DNA of 25,693 nucleotides from a virus. The notes under the pieces are model-generated. The model was not told the DNA's origin and did no database searches. It was given only the letters and a program-made list of their open reading frames with translations. The position numbers were made by a program, and so were the translations under genes. Where the stretch lies: IMG/VR virus record IMGVR_UViG_3300009436_000102, positions 1 to 25,693 of that record. One strand, 5' to 3'. Positions 1-6,729 of the stretch are shown here, piece by piece; within the stretch, counting starts at the first letter, position 1; the number at the start of each line of letters is the position of its first letter.

Positions 1-37
1 GACTCCATGTTAAACTAGTTGATAATACATTTGCCAT
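1..37 (-). CDS. Start of probable major capsid protein gene (partial)
   Basis: An ATG at 37 reading leftward gives MANVLSTSLTWS and then runs off the window edge. It is preceded by an A-rich tract (AAAAAAATAAAAAA just upstream), the start context used throughout this window. It begins 26 bases after the stop of the ClpP-like prohead protease, the position where most tailed phages of this kind encode the major capsid protein. The identity therefore rests on position only: twelve residues are too few to recognise a fold. It is probably co-transcribed with the protease from the promoter near 1066-1100. Confidence 0.5.
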   Translation of the reverse strand, partial: MANVLSTSLTWS

Positions 38-63
38 TTTTTTATTTTTTTAATTGTTAATTT

Positions 64-1062
64 TTAATTTTTAAAGTAAACTTTACTGTCTGATGCAATG
101 TTATTTGCGTAAACATCCCATTGATTTTCAGATTTAGCCATTGGAGATGGATTAGGATCTTTACTAGGTACTACATCACTTGGAGTTCCCTCCATTTTAG
201 CTTCTTTAGATTTATAGCCATTAAGCTCTTCAGTCAAAGTAGCAATGTAACCATCCTTTTCAACTATTGAACCATTTAGCTCAAGGATTGCTTTGTTAGA
301 CTCTTCAATAGACTCTTCTATAGCACTCATTTTACTAGACACTTCTTCATTGTCAAGAATTTTTACTTCTTTTGATTCTGCTGTTTTATTAAACATGTCA
401 GAAATAAAAGATTTTAAGTTTTCAAACTCTTTTTCCATTTGATTTTCTTTTTTTTGATTATTAAATAATTTTTCTACAATACCTTTGTTCTTGTAGTCGT
501 ACTTCTTTATATCAAACTTAGCTGCCATTTTTATAGGCTCTTCTACTAAATTGATAAAACCTGCTTCTTGTGCTTCAGAACTGTTAAACCAAGTTTCTGC
601 ATCCATCCATGAACGGATTTGCTCTTCTGATTGACCAGATCTTGAAACATATATGTTAATTAGCCTTTCACCCATTTTATCCATAAGGTCAGCAGCTTTT
701 CTTAAATCATCTGATTCTCCAACTTCACCTCCCCATACATTATGTATCATATAAAGAGAGTTTTCACTCATTATTACTTCATCAGCAGCAAGTGCAATAA
801 CACTAGCCATTGAAGCAGCAATACCTTCTATACGAGCAGTAACCTTTTGTGGCATCCTATTTATAGCATCATATATTGCTAAACCATCTATAACAGAACC
901 TCCTGGTGAGTTTATTCTTAAAAGAACAGATTTGTCGTTTGGAATATTTTTTATCTCATTAATAAAAGACTTGGCATCAACTCCAAAATTACCAATTTCA
1001 TCATATATCATTACTTCAGTCATCTGACTTTCAGCAACATTTTTTATACTATACCAATTCAT
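64..1062 (-). CDS. ClpP-like prohead maturation protease with C-terminal scaffold-like region
   Basis: A 332-residue protein of the S14/ClpP-like phage prohead protease group, expected to cleave scaffold and capsid proteins during head maturation. The N-terminal half has the ClpP landmarks: NSPGGS (51-56), the nucleophile Ser84 in IAASMAS, His107 in MIHNVWGG and a likely Asp154 in MDAETWF. From about residue 205 the protein becomes charged and helical (coiled-coil-like, ending in an STP/N-rich tail), as in proteases fused to a scaffold. I chose the ATG at 1062 (MNWYSIKN). The in-frame TTG at 1080 lies inside the promoter core and is unlikely to be used. A second ATG at 438 follows an A8 tract and could start a nested scaffold. 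The gene sits directly upstream of the probable capsid gene. Confidence 0.88.
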   Translation of the reverse strand: MNWYSIKNVAESQMTEVMIYDEIGNFGVDAKSFINEIKNIPNDKSVLLRINSPGGSVIDGLAIYDAINRMPQKVTARIEGIAASMASVIALAADEVIMSENSLYMIHNVWGGEVGESDDLRKAADLMDKMGERLINIYVSRSGQSEEQIRSWMDAETWFNSSEAQEAGFINLVEEPIKMAAKFDIKKYDYKNKGIVEKLFNNQKKENQMEKEFENLKSFISDMFNKTAESKEVKILDNEEVSSKMSAIEESIEESNKAILELNGSIVEKDGYIATLTEELNGYKSKEAKMEGTPSDVVPSKDPNPSPMAKSENQWDVYANNIASDSKVYFKN

Positions 1063-1065
1063 AAG

Positions 1066-1100
1066 TACAATATAACACAATGTTTTTTATAGAGTTTGGA
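1066..1100 (-). promoter_or_regulatory. Late-type promoter for the protease/capsid genes
   Basis: On the minus strand TCCAAAC (1100-1094), 17 bases, then GTTATATTGTA (1076-1066). The same arrangement with identical spacing occurs upstream of the gene starting at 21621 and of the terminase small subunit at 24422. TATATTG resembles the Bacteroidota -7 box TAnnTTTG. The core ends only 3 bases before the ATG at 1062, so the transcript would be leaderless or nearly so. This is a predicted promoter; no start site is known. Confidence 0.65.
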
Positions 1101-1131
1101 AGTTAGTGGAATAAATATTTATGCTAAATAA

Positions 1132-1165
1132 TTTGGTAAAGTAAAATATTAGTTATTATATTGTA
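1132..1165 (+). promoter_or_regulatory. Early-type promoter for the plus-strand block
   Basis: The plus strand has TTTG at 1132-1135, 21 bases, then TATATTG (1157-1163) within ATTATATTGTA (1155-1165), one mismatch from the 11-base core found at four other places. TTTG plus a -7 box at this spacing fits the Bacteroidota primary-sigma pattern. The first early gene starts 24 bases downstream at 1189. It is divergent from the minus-strand promoter at 1066-1100 and lacks the TCCAAAC box of the late set. Confidence 0.55.
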
Positions 1166-1188
1166 ATACTAAACAAAACTAAAAAGAT

Positions 1189-1530
1189 ATGAATTTTGAA
1201 ACAAGATTGGCTGAATTAAATGTCAGCATACACAATGGTAATTACAAAAACACTTACGACTTAGAAGGAGCTTTTATTGTATGTTGGGATTATTATACTG
1301 AAATGAGAGATTGGGGTGTAAAAGAAATAGGAGTTTATGCAACTAGAGTTTCAGGAGTAGTTTACAAATCAGATGAAGATATATTAGAATCAGAAAGACA
1401 AGAAATTGATAGTGATGATAAGGGTTGGGAGCTTAAATCTGATACATCAGATATTGAATTTGGTCAATGTATTCAGCCTTATGATATATATGTTGATATT
1501 GAAAACAAAGAAATAATTGTAAACTTTTAA
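1189..1530 (+). CDS. Hypothetical acidic protein, first gene of the early block
   Basis: A 113-residue acidic protein rich in Asp and Glu, with no signal peptide or membrane segment. I do not recognise a family. It is the first gene after the divergent control region and starts 24 bases after a promoter-like core, with AAACTAAAAAG before the ATG. The next gene starts two bases after its stop, so the two are surely co-transcribed. Small acidic first genes in phage early operons are often host-takeover factors, but nothing in the sequence shows that here. Confidence 0.7.
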   Translation: MNFETRLAELNVSIHNGNYKNTYDLEGAFIVCWDYYTEMRDWGVKEIGVYATRVSGVVYKSDEDILESERQEIDSDDKGWELKSDTSDIEFGQCIQPYDIYVDIENKEIIVNF

Positions 1531-1531
1531 T

Positions 1532-1861
1532 ATGATAAATAAAGAATTTTTTGAGGGATGGGTAAAAGCAACACATGCAAGTTATGGAGATGATCCTACT
1601 GATTTTGATGGAAAAAACCCTCCTTGCTGTATAGATGGATGTGAAAAAGACATAGAACATGATGATGATTATTGTGAAGATCATCAAAGGTGTGTGATTT
1701 GTGGAGATAATGATGATTGTGATTGTGAGGATGAATGGAGTCAAGTTTCAGCTTGTTGTGAAGCTAGAATGTCTGAATCAGGATTATGTTATAGCTGTAA
1801 AGAACATTGTTGTAGTTCTTGGGAAGCAGCAGTTGAAGAAGCAGATGGAAGATTCAAGTAA
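1532..1861 (+). CDS. Cysteine-rich probable zinc-binding protein
   Basis: A 109-residue protein with 14 cysteines, grouped as CCxxxC...C, CxxC....CxC and CC.....SGLCYSCKEHC. The last block resembles a zinc ribbon found in many small phage proteins (CCxA, then CxxC followed by EH). The spacing suggests two or three metal sites. The N-terminal 30 residues carry no cysteine. No enzymatic motif is visible, so the role is unknown; binding nucleic acid or a host protein is possible. It starts two bases after the previous stop and its end overlaps the next gene by 17 bases in another frame. Confidence 0.72.
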   Translation: MINKEFFEGWVKATHASYGDDPTDFDGKNPPCCIDGCEKDIEHDDDYCEDHQRCVICGDNDDCDCEDEWSQVSACCEARMSESGLCYSCKEHCCSSWEAAVEEADGRFK

Positions 1862-2069
1862 ATATTTAATTAAAGAACTAAAGGATGAAAGGTACTTCAA
1901 AGAACAATATAAATTAAATACAATAGATATGAATGATTATTTTGCATATAGTGGTAAAGGAGAGTTTAATCAAAGATTATCATCTCTAACACCTAAATAC
2001 AGAAACAAAAAGATAAATAATGATATGTCAAAATATGTGCTGAAGGATTACAAGAAAATTAATAATTAA
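1845..2069 (+). CDS. Hypothetical small basic protein
   Basis: A 74-residue protein rich in Lys, Tyr and Asn (begins MEDSSKYLIKEL, ends KDYKKINN). The frame is open further upstream, but that part is the out-of-frame reading of the cysteine-rich gene and looks unnatural. I therefore take the ATG at 1845, giving a 17-base overlap with the previous gene. No family is recognised. It is followed 10 bases later by a small membrane protein gene. Confidence 0.55.
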   Translation: MEDSSKYLIKELKDERYFKEQYKLNTIDMNDYFAYSGKGEFNQRLSSLTPKYRNKKINNDMSKYVLKDYKKINN

Positions 2070-2079
2070 AAATAAAAAA

Positions 2080-2229
2080 ATGGCATCAACAATTTTAACA
2101 GTATTTTCAATAGTATTAGCTTATGGTTTTGGATTTTTAAGTGGATCAATAGCAATGGCAGAAAAAAATGCTGATATACATAATGAAGAAAGAAAAAAAG
2201 CTTCAATACACTTTAATCAAATTAAATAA
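2080..2229 (+). CDS. Small single-pass membrane protein
   Basis: A 49-residue protein with one hydrophobic segment from about residue 4 to 26 (ILTVFSIVLAYGFGFLSGSI), followed by a charged tail. The ATG at 2080 follows an excellent A-rich tract (AAAATAAAAAA). The segment could be a membrane anchor or an uncleaved signal. Holin, superinfection-exclusion and host-membrane roles all fit a protein like this, and its place in the early block argues somewhat against a holin. It lies 10 bases after one gene and 14 before the next. Confidence 0.6.
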   Translation: MASTILTVFSIVLAYGFGFLSGSIAMAEKNADIHNEERKKASIHFNQIK

Positions 2230-2243
2230 CTAAAATAAATAAT

Positions 2244-2429
2244 ATGGGAAAAATGAAGGAGGTATTTGCTCAACACCAAGAAGAGCAGAATGATTTTGAA
2301 AGACACTATTCAGATATGTATGAGCTATCTAAATACATGAATACTGAACATGTTTTTAAAGAATTATACAAAGCAACAATTAAAATTAAAACTAGTAATA
2401 AATTAAAAAAAGAAAAAAATGTCAGATAA
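2244..2429 (+). CDS. Hypothetical small charged protein
   Basis: A 61-residue protein, mostly charged and predicted helical (QHQEEQNDFERHY near residues 10-22) with a lysine-rich end. No family is recognised. It starts 14 bases after the small membrane protein and overlaps the next gene by 11 bases, a translational-coupling arrangement that ties it to the DNA-metabolism protein downstream. Confidence 0.6.
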   Translation: MGKMKEVFAQHQEEQNDFERHYSDMYELSKYMNTEHVFKELYKATIKIKTSNKLKKEKNVR

Positions 2430-2814
2430 AAAAATTCCAGAAACAAAAAAAGATGTATTAAGAAGATTGTTTATTGCCAATAACTTAGTTAAAGAAGATG
2501 TTTTTAAACATGCTCATTATACAATCATAACTAGGGCTGGTGTAGATAAAATTATGTCTGCCCAATCTATTGAAATACACTATGAATTAATTAATTTATC
2601 AGAAGATCATTCTCATTGTTTAATTAAAGCAAAAGGTAAAATGGGAAGTAAGGTAATACAAACTTTTGGTGAAGCTAGTCCTAAAAACAATAAGAACGCA
2701 TATCCAGTTGCTATGGCCGAAAAAAGAGCTATGAGCAGAATTGTACTTAAGTTAGCTGGTTTTTATGAAAACGGATTTTTTGGGGAAGATGAGTCTGATG
2801 ACTTTAAGAAATAA
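2419..2814 (+). CDS. Conserved phage protein, possible recombination/ssDNA-annealing factor
   Basis: A 131-residue protein. Its best-marked part is near the end: NAYPVAMAEKRAMSRIVLKLAGFYENG followed by the acidic GEDESDDF. A block of the form A..MAEKRA.SR..LKL.G.Y..G.FGEDE recurs, as I recall, in proteins of Bacteroidota phages that sit beside replication genes, and resembles the Arg-rich motif of Erf/Rad52-type annealing proteins. The N-terminal half (YTIITRAGVDKIM) looks like a mixed alpha/beta core. The family link is from memory and unproven; a role in recombination or replication is inferred from the similarity and the neighbours (DnaA-like, SSB-like and primase-helicase genes). Confidence 0.6.
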   Translation: MSDKKIPETKKDVLRRLFIANNLVKEDVFKHAHYTIITRAGVDKIMSAQSIEIHYELINLSEDHSHCLIKAKGKMGSKVIQTFGEASPKNNKNAYPVAMAEKRAMSRIVLKLAGFYENGFFGEDESDDFKK

Positions 2815-2816
2815 AC

Positions 2817-3053
2817 ATGACTGACTGGATTGATGACATACTAGGAGATGAAGAATGCTCTATGTGGCAAATAGGATTTATTGAACAGCTTATGCAAACA
2901 TCTGCTGTAGGCAGAGAATATGATAATATTAATTTTAACGATTTGACTTATAATGAAGCAGAAAAAATCATCAAGGATCTTAGGGAGAACGACTGGCCTA
3001 GAGATCCTAAAGACCAGTATCAAGAGATGTTTAAAAGAGGAGTGTTTAAGTAA
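2817..3053 (+). CDS. Hypothetical protein with small helical domain
   Basis: A 78-residue protein. The pattern WQIGFIEQLM....LTYNEAEKIIKDLREN (residues about 17-60) resembles the short helical domain (Q..I..L, then LT..EA..II..L) often attached to the end of phage recombination or ssDNA proteins. It follows the candidate annealing protein by two bases, so it could be that protein's split-off domain or partner. Its last 101 bases overlap the next open frame, which lies in the +1 frame relative to it. Confidence 0.6.
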   Translation: MTDWIDDILGDEECSMWQIGFIEQLMQTSAVGREYDNINFNDLTYNEAEKIIKDLRENDWPRDPKDQYQEMFKRGVFK

Positions 3054-3486
3054 TGAACAAAAAGCTAGAAAAAATTACAGCTATATTCAAAAGTACAGAG
3101 ATATAATTATAGCTAGAAATAAAGAGGGTTATATACCAATAGAATATTTTATAAATTTTTTATCTGCTATTCCAAAAGAAATGTTTAGTGATAAACCAAT
3201 ATTTTACTTCAGAGATAATAAATGGGATTCTTTAGGTTTATTAGGAGAAAAGATACATTCATCAACATTAAGGACTAAATACTTACAATTATGTTACAAA
3301 GAGGTAGGTTTAGAGATAGCCAGGGTTTTAGATAATGAAGTGTCAAAATTTAAAAGCTTTAATTCTGAAAAGAAAAGATTTATAGCTTCATTACATTATG
3401 TTTCAGAAAATTTAAACATAGAAAGAGCAAAAAAAATATTAACACAATCAAGAAAATTAAGTGATGAAAGAAATAAGTATGAGTAG
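2953..3486 (+). CDS. Hypothetical protein in the early block, start uncertain
   Basis: The frame is open from 2947 to 3486 and encodes 177 residues if it starts at the only early ATG (2953). That start gives an unusual 101-base overlap with the previous gene. There is no ATG, GTG or TTG near the previous gene's stop; the next Met is about 75 residues in. The clearly natural part begins near 3055 (NEQKARKNYSYIQKY). Explanations are a real long overlap, a +1 frameshift fusion with the 78-residue gene, a non-standard start, or a sequencing indel. The protein is basic and helical and matches no family I recognise. Confidence 0.5.
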   Translation: MKQKKSSRILGRTTGLEILKTSIKRCLKEECLSNEQKARKNYSYIQKYRDIIIARNKEGYIPIEYFINFLSAIPKEMFSDKPIFYFRDNKWDSLGLLGEKIHSSTLRTKYLQLCYKEVGLEIARVLDNEVSKFKSFNSEKKRFIASLHYVSENLNIERAKKILTQSRKLSDERNKYE

Positions 3487-3865
3487 TAATGAAGAAGCTT
3501 TAACCAAAATAGTAGAATTGGTTTCAGGCTTCACAAGACAAACTATTAGAAGTAAAAATAGAGAACATAAAATAGCAATAGCAAGAAGTATTTTAGGCTC
3601 TATGTTAAGAGAAGAGGGTTGTTCTGCCACTAGAGCAGGTGTTTTAGTAGGTAGACATCATGCTTCTGTTTTAAAATACACAAAAGATCATAAGTGGAAT
3701 TTAAAATACTACCCAAAATATAAAGATATGTATCTAGCTGTACAAGATGAGTATGCAACTGGTTATAGAGCAGCAAAAATAGATCACATGCAGGAGCAGA
3801 TAGATGTAATGCAAAAGTCAATAAGGACTTTAAAAATGAACACAACTAAATTAATTAATAAATAA
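3479..3865 (+). CDS. DnaA domain IV-like DNA-binding protein
   Basis: A 128-residue protein whose segment from about residue 25 to 72 matches the DNA-binding domain IV of DnaA. It has R...IAIARSILGSMLRE (the basic helix), then the signature-like VGRHHASVLKY, corresponding to GGRDHTTVLHA in DnaA. The AAA+ part of DnaA is absent. The C-terminal 30 residues look like a short coiled coil. Such a protein would bind DnaA-box-like duplex DNA and could mark an origin, help load the helicase or compete with host DnaA. ATGs at 3464 and 3479 and a GTG at 3461 are possible starts; 3479 gives the 8-base overlap typical of this block. It is followed 5 bases later by the SSB-like gene. Confidence 0.75.
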   Translation: MSSNEEALTKIVELVSGFTRQTIRSKNREHKIAIARSILGSMLREEGCSATRAGVLVGRHHASVLKYTKDHKWNLKYYPKYKDMYLAVQDEYATGYRAAKIDHMQEQIDVMQKSIRTLKMNTTKLINK

Positions 3866-3870
3866 AAAAA

Positions 3871-4170
3871 ATGACAGAAAAACAGTATGTAAATGGTATG
3901 ATTATCAAAGAAAAAACATTTGATAATGGAGGAACTCAGCTTAAATTAAGCATTAAGCTTGAAGATTTCCTAAAACAAATTAAAGAACTAGATAATGATG
4001 GTTGGGTAAATTTAATTATTTCAAGAAGAAAAGAGCCTTCTGAAACTGGTGTAACTCATTATTCTTATGTAGATACCTGGAAGCCAAAAAAAGCTAGTGG
4101 TGGCTCTAAAAACCTACTAGACAATAAAGATAGCATGATGAATGGGGATGCAGATGATTTGCCATTCTAA
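3871..4170 (+). CDS. Probable single-stranded-DNA-binding protein
   Basis: A 99-residue protein ending in GDADDLPF. An acidic stretch with a terminal Pro-Phe is the hallmark tip of SSB proteins, used to dock replication partners. The preceding part (residues about 5-75) is predicted mostly beta (QLKLSIKLEDFLKQI..., DGWVNLIISRRK, HYSYVDTWKP) with a Lys/Gly/Ser linker after it, compatible with one OB fold, although it is shorter than cellular SSB. It sits between the DnaA-like gene and the replication organiser. I infer ssDNA binding from the tip and neighbourhood; the body is not clearly recognisable. Confidence 0.65.
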   Translation: MTEKQYVNGMIIKEKTFDNGGTQLKLSIKLEDFLKQIKELDNDGWVNLIISRRKEPSETGVTHYSYVDTWKPKKASGGSKNLLDNKDSMMNGDADDLPF

Positions 4171-4176
4171 ATAAAC

Positions 4177-4250
4177 AAAGGGGGGAGTGCCAACTACTGG
4201 CGAAATTTACTATTAATATTATTAAATGTTTTAGCTCCCCCTTTTTTTTT
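4177..4250 (+). terminator. Branched RNA structure with terminator-like closing stem
   Basis: GGGGGAG (4181-4187) pairs with CTCCCCC (4235-4241). The stem extends through a G-T pair and AAA/TTT, and is followed by a run of T to 4250. The enclosed 47 bases fold further: GCCA (4189-4192) with TGGC (4198-4201) around ACTAC, and ATTTA (4205-4209) with TAAAT (4223-4227), making a three-way junction. G-runs of this length stand out in this AT-rich genome. It lies between the SSB-like and replication-organiser genes. A plain terminator normally has a short loop, so an attenuator or small structured RNA is also possible. No known ribozyme or riboswitch consensus was recognised. Confidence 0.6.
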
Positions 4251-4271
4251 AATTAAAATTAATACAAAACT

Positions 4272-4922
4272 ATGGATGAAAAACCAAACTATTATTCAGT
4301 ATTACCTTCAAGCGTAAGGTATTCAAAAGATTTAACTTCTTTAGAGAAATTATTGTATTCAGAGATTACTTGCCTTACTAATTATAAAGGATATTGTTGG
4401 GCAACTAATAATTATTTTGGCAATCTTTATGGTAAATCTAAAGGAACTATTAGCAGATCTATAAATAAACTATCTGCATTAAATTTAATTGATATTTCAA
4501 TAATTAAAGTAGAGCATAAGATTGATAAAAGATTAATAAAGATAAAAGAAATAGAGGTACTCAAAAACATCATTAGCCATGGTCAAAAATCGCAAGGGGG
4601 GGTAGTCAAAAATGATAATGATAATATAAAAGTTAATATTAAAAAAGAAAAGATTGTGTTATTTAATAAATTTTGGGATGCCTATAATGTAAAGAAAAGC
4701 AGGAAGTTATGCTATGATAAATTTATGGCCTTAAAGATTGAGGTTTGCATTAAATGTGTAGATGCAGCAAAGATATATTCAGAATCTATAATTGATAAAC
4801 AATATCAAAAACATCCAGGCACTTGGTTAAATCAAGGTTGCTGGGATGATGAAATAATAAAAGAAACATCAAGAGATAAGAACAAAATTCAAGGAGGTGA
4901 ATATGATGGAATGGTATTTTAA
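4272..4922 (+). CDS. Replication organiser / helicase-loader-like protein with winged helix
   Basis: A 216-residue protein in two parts. Residues 1-95 resemble the winged-helix domain of phage replication organisers: YYSVLPSSVRYSKDLTS, then a helix-turn-helix around NNYFGNLYGKSKGTISRSIN and a wing. Residues about 128-200 match the C-terminal domain common in these proteins (FNKFWDAYNVKKSRK...HPGTWLNQGCWDDE). The linker is polar. Such proteins bind the phage origin and recruit the replicative helicase. Its last base overlaps the primase-helicase start (TAATG), so the two are translationally coupled. Confidence 0.75.
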   Translation: MDEKPNYYSVLPSSVRYSKDLTSLEKLLYSEITCLTNYKGYCWATNNYFGNLYGKSKGTISRSINKLSALNLIDISIIKVEHKIDKRLIKIKEIEVLKNIISHGQKSQGGVVKNDNDNIKVNIKKEKIVLFNKFWDAYNVKKSRKLCYDKFMALKIEVCIKCVDAAKIYSESIIDKQYQKHPGTWLNQGCWDDEIIKETSRDKNKIQGGEYDGMVF

Positions 4923-6619
4923 TGAGTTTTCATGAAAATGGTATAAAGATAAAAAGAAATTCAGGGCAAGTAAAAACACAATGTCCTAAATGTTCACAAG
5001 ATAGAAAAAAGAAATCTGATCCTTGCCTTTCAGTTAATATAGATGAAGGAGTTTGGAATTGCCACAACTGTGGATGGGCTGGAGGTTTAAAAAAACAAAA
5101 CAAATACATGAAAGAAAAACCTTTTATATTACCTAAAGAGATAAATGTAAATCAAGTTTATTCTGAAAAACTTATAAAATGGTTTAATTCTAGGGGAATA
5201 TCTGCTGAAACTATGATGAAAAATAGAATAGCTGAAGGTGAAGAGTATATGCCACAAATAGGTAAAGAAGCTAAAACTATACAGTTTAAATATTTTAGAG
5301 ATAGCAAATTAATTAATATAAAATATAGGGATGCTGCTAAAAACTTTAAATTAGTTAAGGATGCTGAAAGGATTATGTATGGTTTGGATGATATATTAGG
5401 TAAAAAAGATGTTATTATAGTTGAAGGAGAAATGGATAAATTAGCTTTTTATGAAGCTGGATTTAAAAATTGTGTTTCTGTTCCTAACGGAGCATCTAAT
5501 TTAAAGATGGAATATTTAAAAGACTTTCCTGAAAATTTAGAAAAAGTTTATTTAGCAGTAGATAATGATGAGCCTGGAAAAAAATTACAAGAAGAGTTAT
5601 CAAGAAGAATAGGTAGAGATATATGCTATAGAGTTTTTTATCCTGAAGGATGTAAAGATATAAATGATGTATTAATAAACTATGATATAGATGCTGTTAA
5701 ATATTGCATAGAAAGTTCGCAAACCTATCCATTGGAAGGAGTGTTGAATGTAAATGATTTTGATGTAGATATTGACACATTGTATGAAAACGGATTACAG
5801 AGAGGTTTAACTGTAGAACATGAATCTTTTGATAGTTTATTTAGTTTTTCATCCTCACAACTAACTGTTATAACTGGAATCCCTACACATGGTAAAAGTA
5901 ATTTTTTAGAACATCTAGCAATGAGATTGTCTGCTAAACATAATTGGAAGTTTGGTGTTTTTAGCCCAGAACATTATCCTATGCAATTACATTTTTCAGT
6001 ATTAGCTGAAAAGTTAATTGGCAAATCATTTAGAAAAATAACTAGATATGATAGGATGACTAAAAATGAATTACATTCAGCTAAAGAATTTATATCTCAA
6101 CACTTTCATTGGATTAGACCTGATGGAGATGTATATACTATTGATTCAATATTAAATACTGCTAAAGGCCTAATAAGAAGGCATGGTATAAATGCTTTAA
6201 TAATAGATCCATATAATAAAATAGATGCTAATATTGGTAATCAAAATGAAACTAATTTTATAAATAAATTTTTAACTAAGCTAACTATATTTAAACAAAA
6301 ATATGATATTCATATCTTCCTTGTAGCACATCCAAGAAAGATGCAAAAGAAAGATAATGGTCAATACGAAATTCCAACTCTTTATGATGTAGCTGGTTCT
6401 GCTAACTTTTATAATCAAGTTGATAATGGAATGACTGTTTATAGGGATTTTAAAAATAAACTTACTAATGTTTATGTTCAGAAAGTAAAGTTTAGACATA
6501 TTGGAAAAATAGGTGAAGCAACATTTAAGTTTAACTTAAAAAATGGTCGTTATAGTGAGATAGGAGAAAACTTAGATGATGATTCTTATCTTAAGGAAAT
6601 GCAACAAAGTATGCTATAA
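4922..6619 (+). CDS. Bifunctional DNA primase-helicase (T7 gp4-like)
   Basis: A 565-residue protein with the complete primase-helicase layout. A zinc ribbon comes first (C21, C24, C47, C50; CPKC...CHNC). A TOPRIM domain follows, with VEGEMD at about 167-172, then LAVDNDEPG at about 211-219 and KDIND. Last is a DnaB/gp4 helicase domain with Walker A GIPTHGKS (about 320-327), SPEHYP, Walker B LIIDPY (about 425) and FLVAHPRKM. It synthesises primers and unwinds the phage replication fork. The key motif residues visible by eye are intact. It starts in the stop of the replication organiser (TAATG) and is followed by a 114-base control region. Confidence 0.95.
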   Translation: MSFHENGIKIKRNSGQVKTQCPKCSQDRKKKSDPCLSVNIDEGVWNCHNCGWAGGLKKQNKYMKEKPFILPKEINVNQVYSEKLIKWFNSRGISAETMMKNRIAEGEEYMPQIGKEAKTIQFKYFRDSKLINIKYRDAAKNFKLVKDAERIMYGLDDILGKKDVIIVEGEMDKLAFYEAGFKNCVSVPNGASNLKMEYLKDFPENLEKVYLAVDNDEPGKKLQEELSRRIGRDICYRVFYPEGCKDINDVLINYDIDAVKYCIESSQTYPLEGVLNVNDFDVDIDTLYENGLQRGLTVEHESFDSLFSFSSSQLTVITGIPTHGKSNFLEHLAMRLSAKHNWKFGVFSPEHYPMQLHFSVLAEKLIGKSFRKITRYDRMTKNELHSAKEFISQHFHWIRPDGDVYTIDSILNTAKGLIRRHGINALIIDPYNKIDANIGNQNETNFINKFLTKLTIFKQKYDIHIFLVAHPRKMQKKDNGQYEIPTLYDVAGSANFYNQVDNGMTVYRDFKNKLTNVYVQKVKFRHIGKIGEATFKFNLKNGRYSEIGENLDDDSYLKEMQQSML

Positions 6620-6643
6620 TCAAGCATTTGTGAAATATTTTTT

Positions 6644-6654
6644 GTTATATTGTA
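6644..6654 (+). promoter_or_regulatory. Promoter core GTTATATTGTA for the second early gene set
   Basis: An exact plus-strand copy of the 11-base core also found upstream of three minus-strand genes. It lies just after the primase-helicase stop and 80 bases before the next gene, so it probably drives the cluster 6734-8815. The TCCAAAC box seen 17 bases upstream of the minus-strand cores is absent; the bases there read TCAAGCA. TTTG at 6627-6630 is the nearest -33-like sequence, with a spacing that is a little short. Confidence 0.6.
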
Positions 6655-6676
6655 AAAAGAAATTAAGTTTCAATTC

Positions 6677-6704
6677 TTAATAACTTGTAATTGTTAGTTA
6701 TTAA
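6677..6704. promoter_or_regulatory. Perfect 8-base inverted repeat in the 6620-6733 leader
   Basis: TTAATAAC (6677-6684) and GTTATTAA (6697-6704) form a perfect dyad around 12 bases. It lies between the promoter core at 6644-6654 and the next start at 6734. It could be an operator for a dimeric repressor or an RNA hairpin in the leader. In AT-rich DNA an 8-base AT-rich dyad can arise by chance. Confidence 0.35.
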
Positions 6705-6721
6705 CTTTAGTAATAATATAT

Positions 6722-6729
6722 TAATTTTG
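6722..6729 (+). promoter_or_regulatory. Possible Bacteroidota -7 box immediately before 6734
   Basis: TAATTTTG fits TAnnTTTG exactly and ends 4 bases before the ATG at 6734. I found no convincing TTTG box 17-23 bases upstream, so this may be chance or a second, nearly leaderless promoter for the same gene set. Confidence 0.3.

Noticed and set aside
450-470. A8 run in the protease gene as a second frameshift site
   Set aside because: CAA AAA AAA GAA would permit slippage, but the -1 and +1 frames stop within about a dozen codons; it more likely serves as the A-rich tract for the internal ATG.
1433-1744. 103-codon minus-strand frame rich in Ile
   Set aside because: It lies antisense to two packed plus-strand genes and its composition is that of complemented AT-rich codons.
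4181-4235. Hammerhead-type ribozyme at the three-way junction
   Set aside because: A CGAAA follows one hairpin, but the required CUGAUGA and cleavage-site bases are missing.
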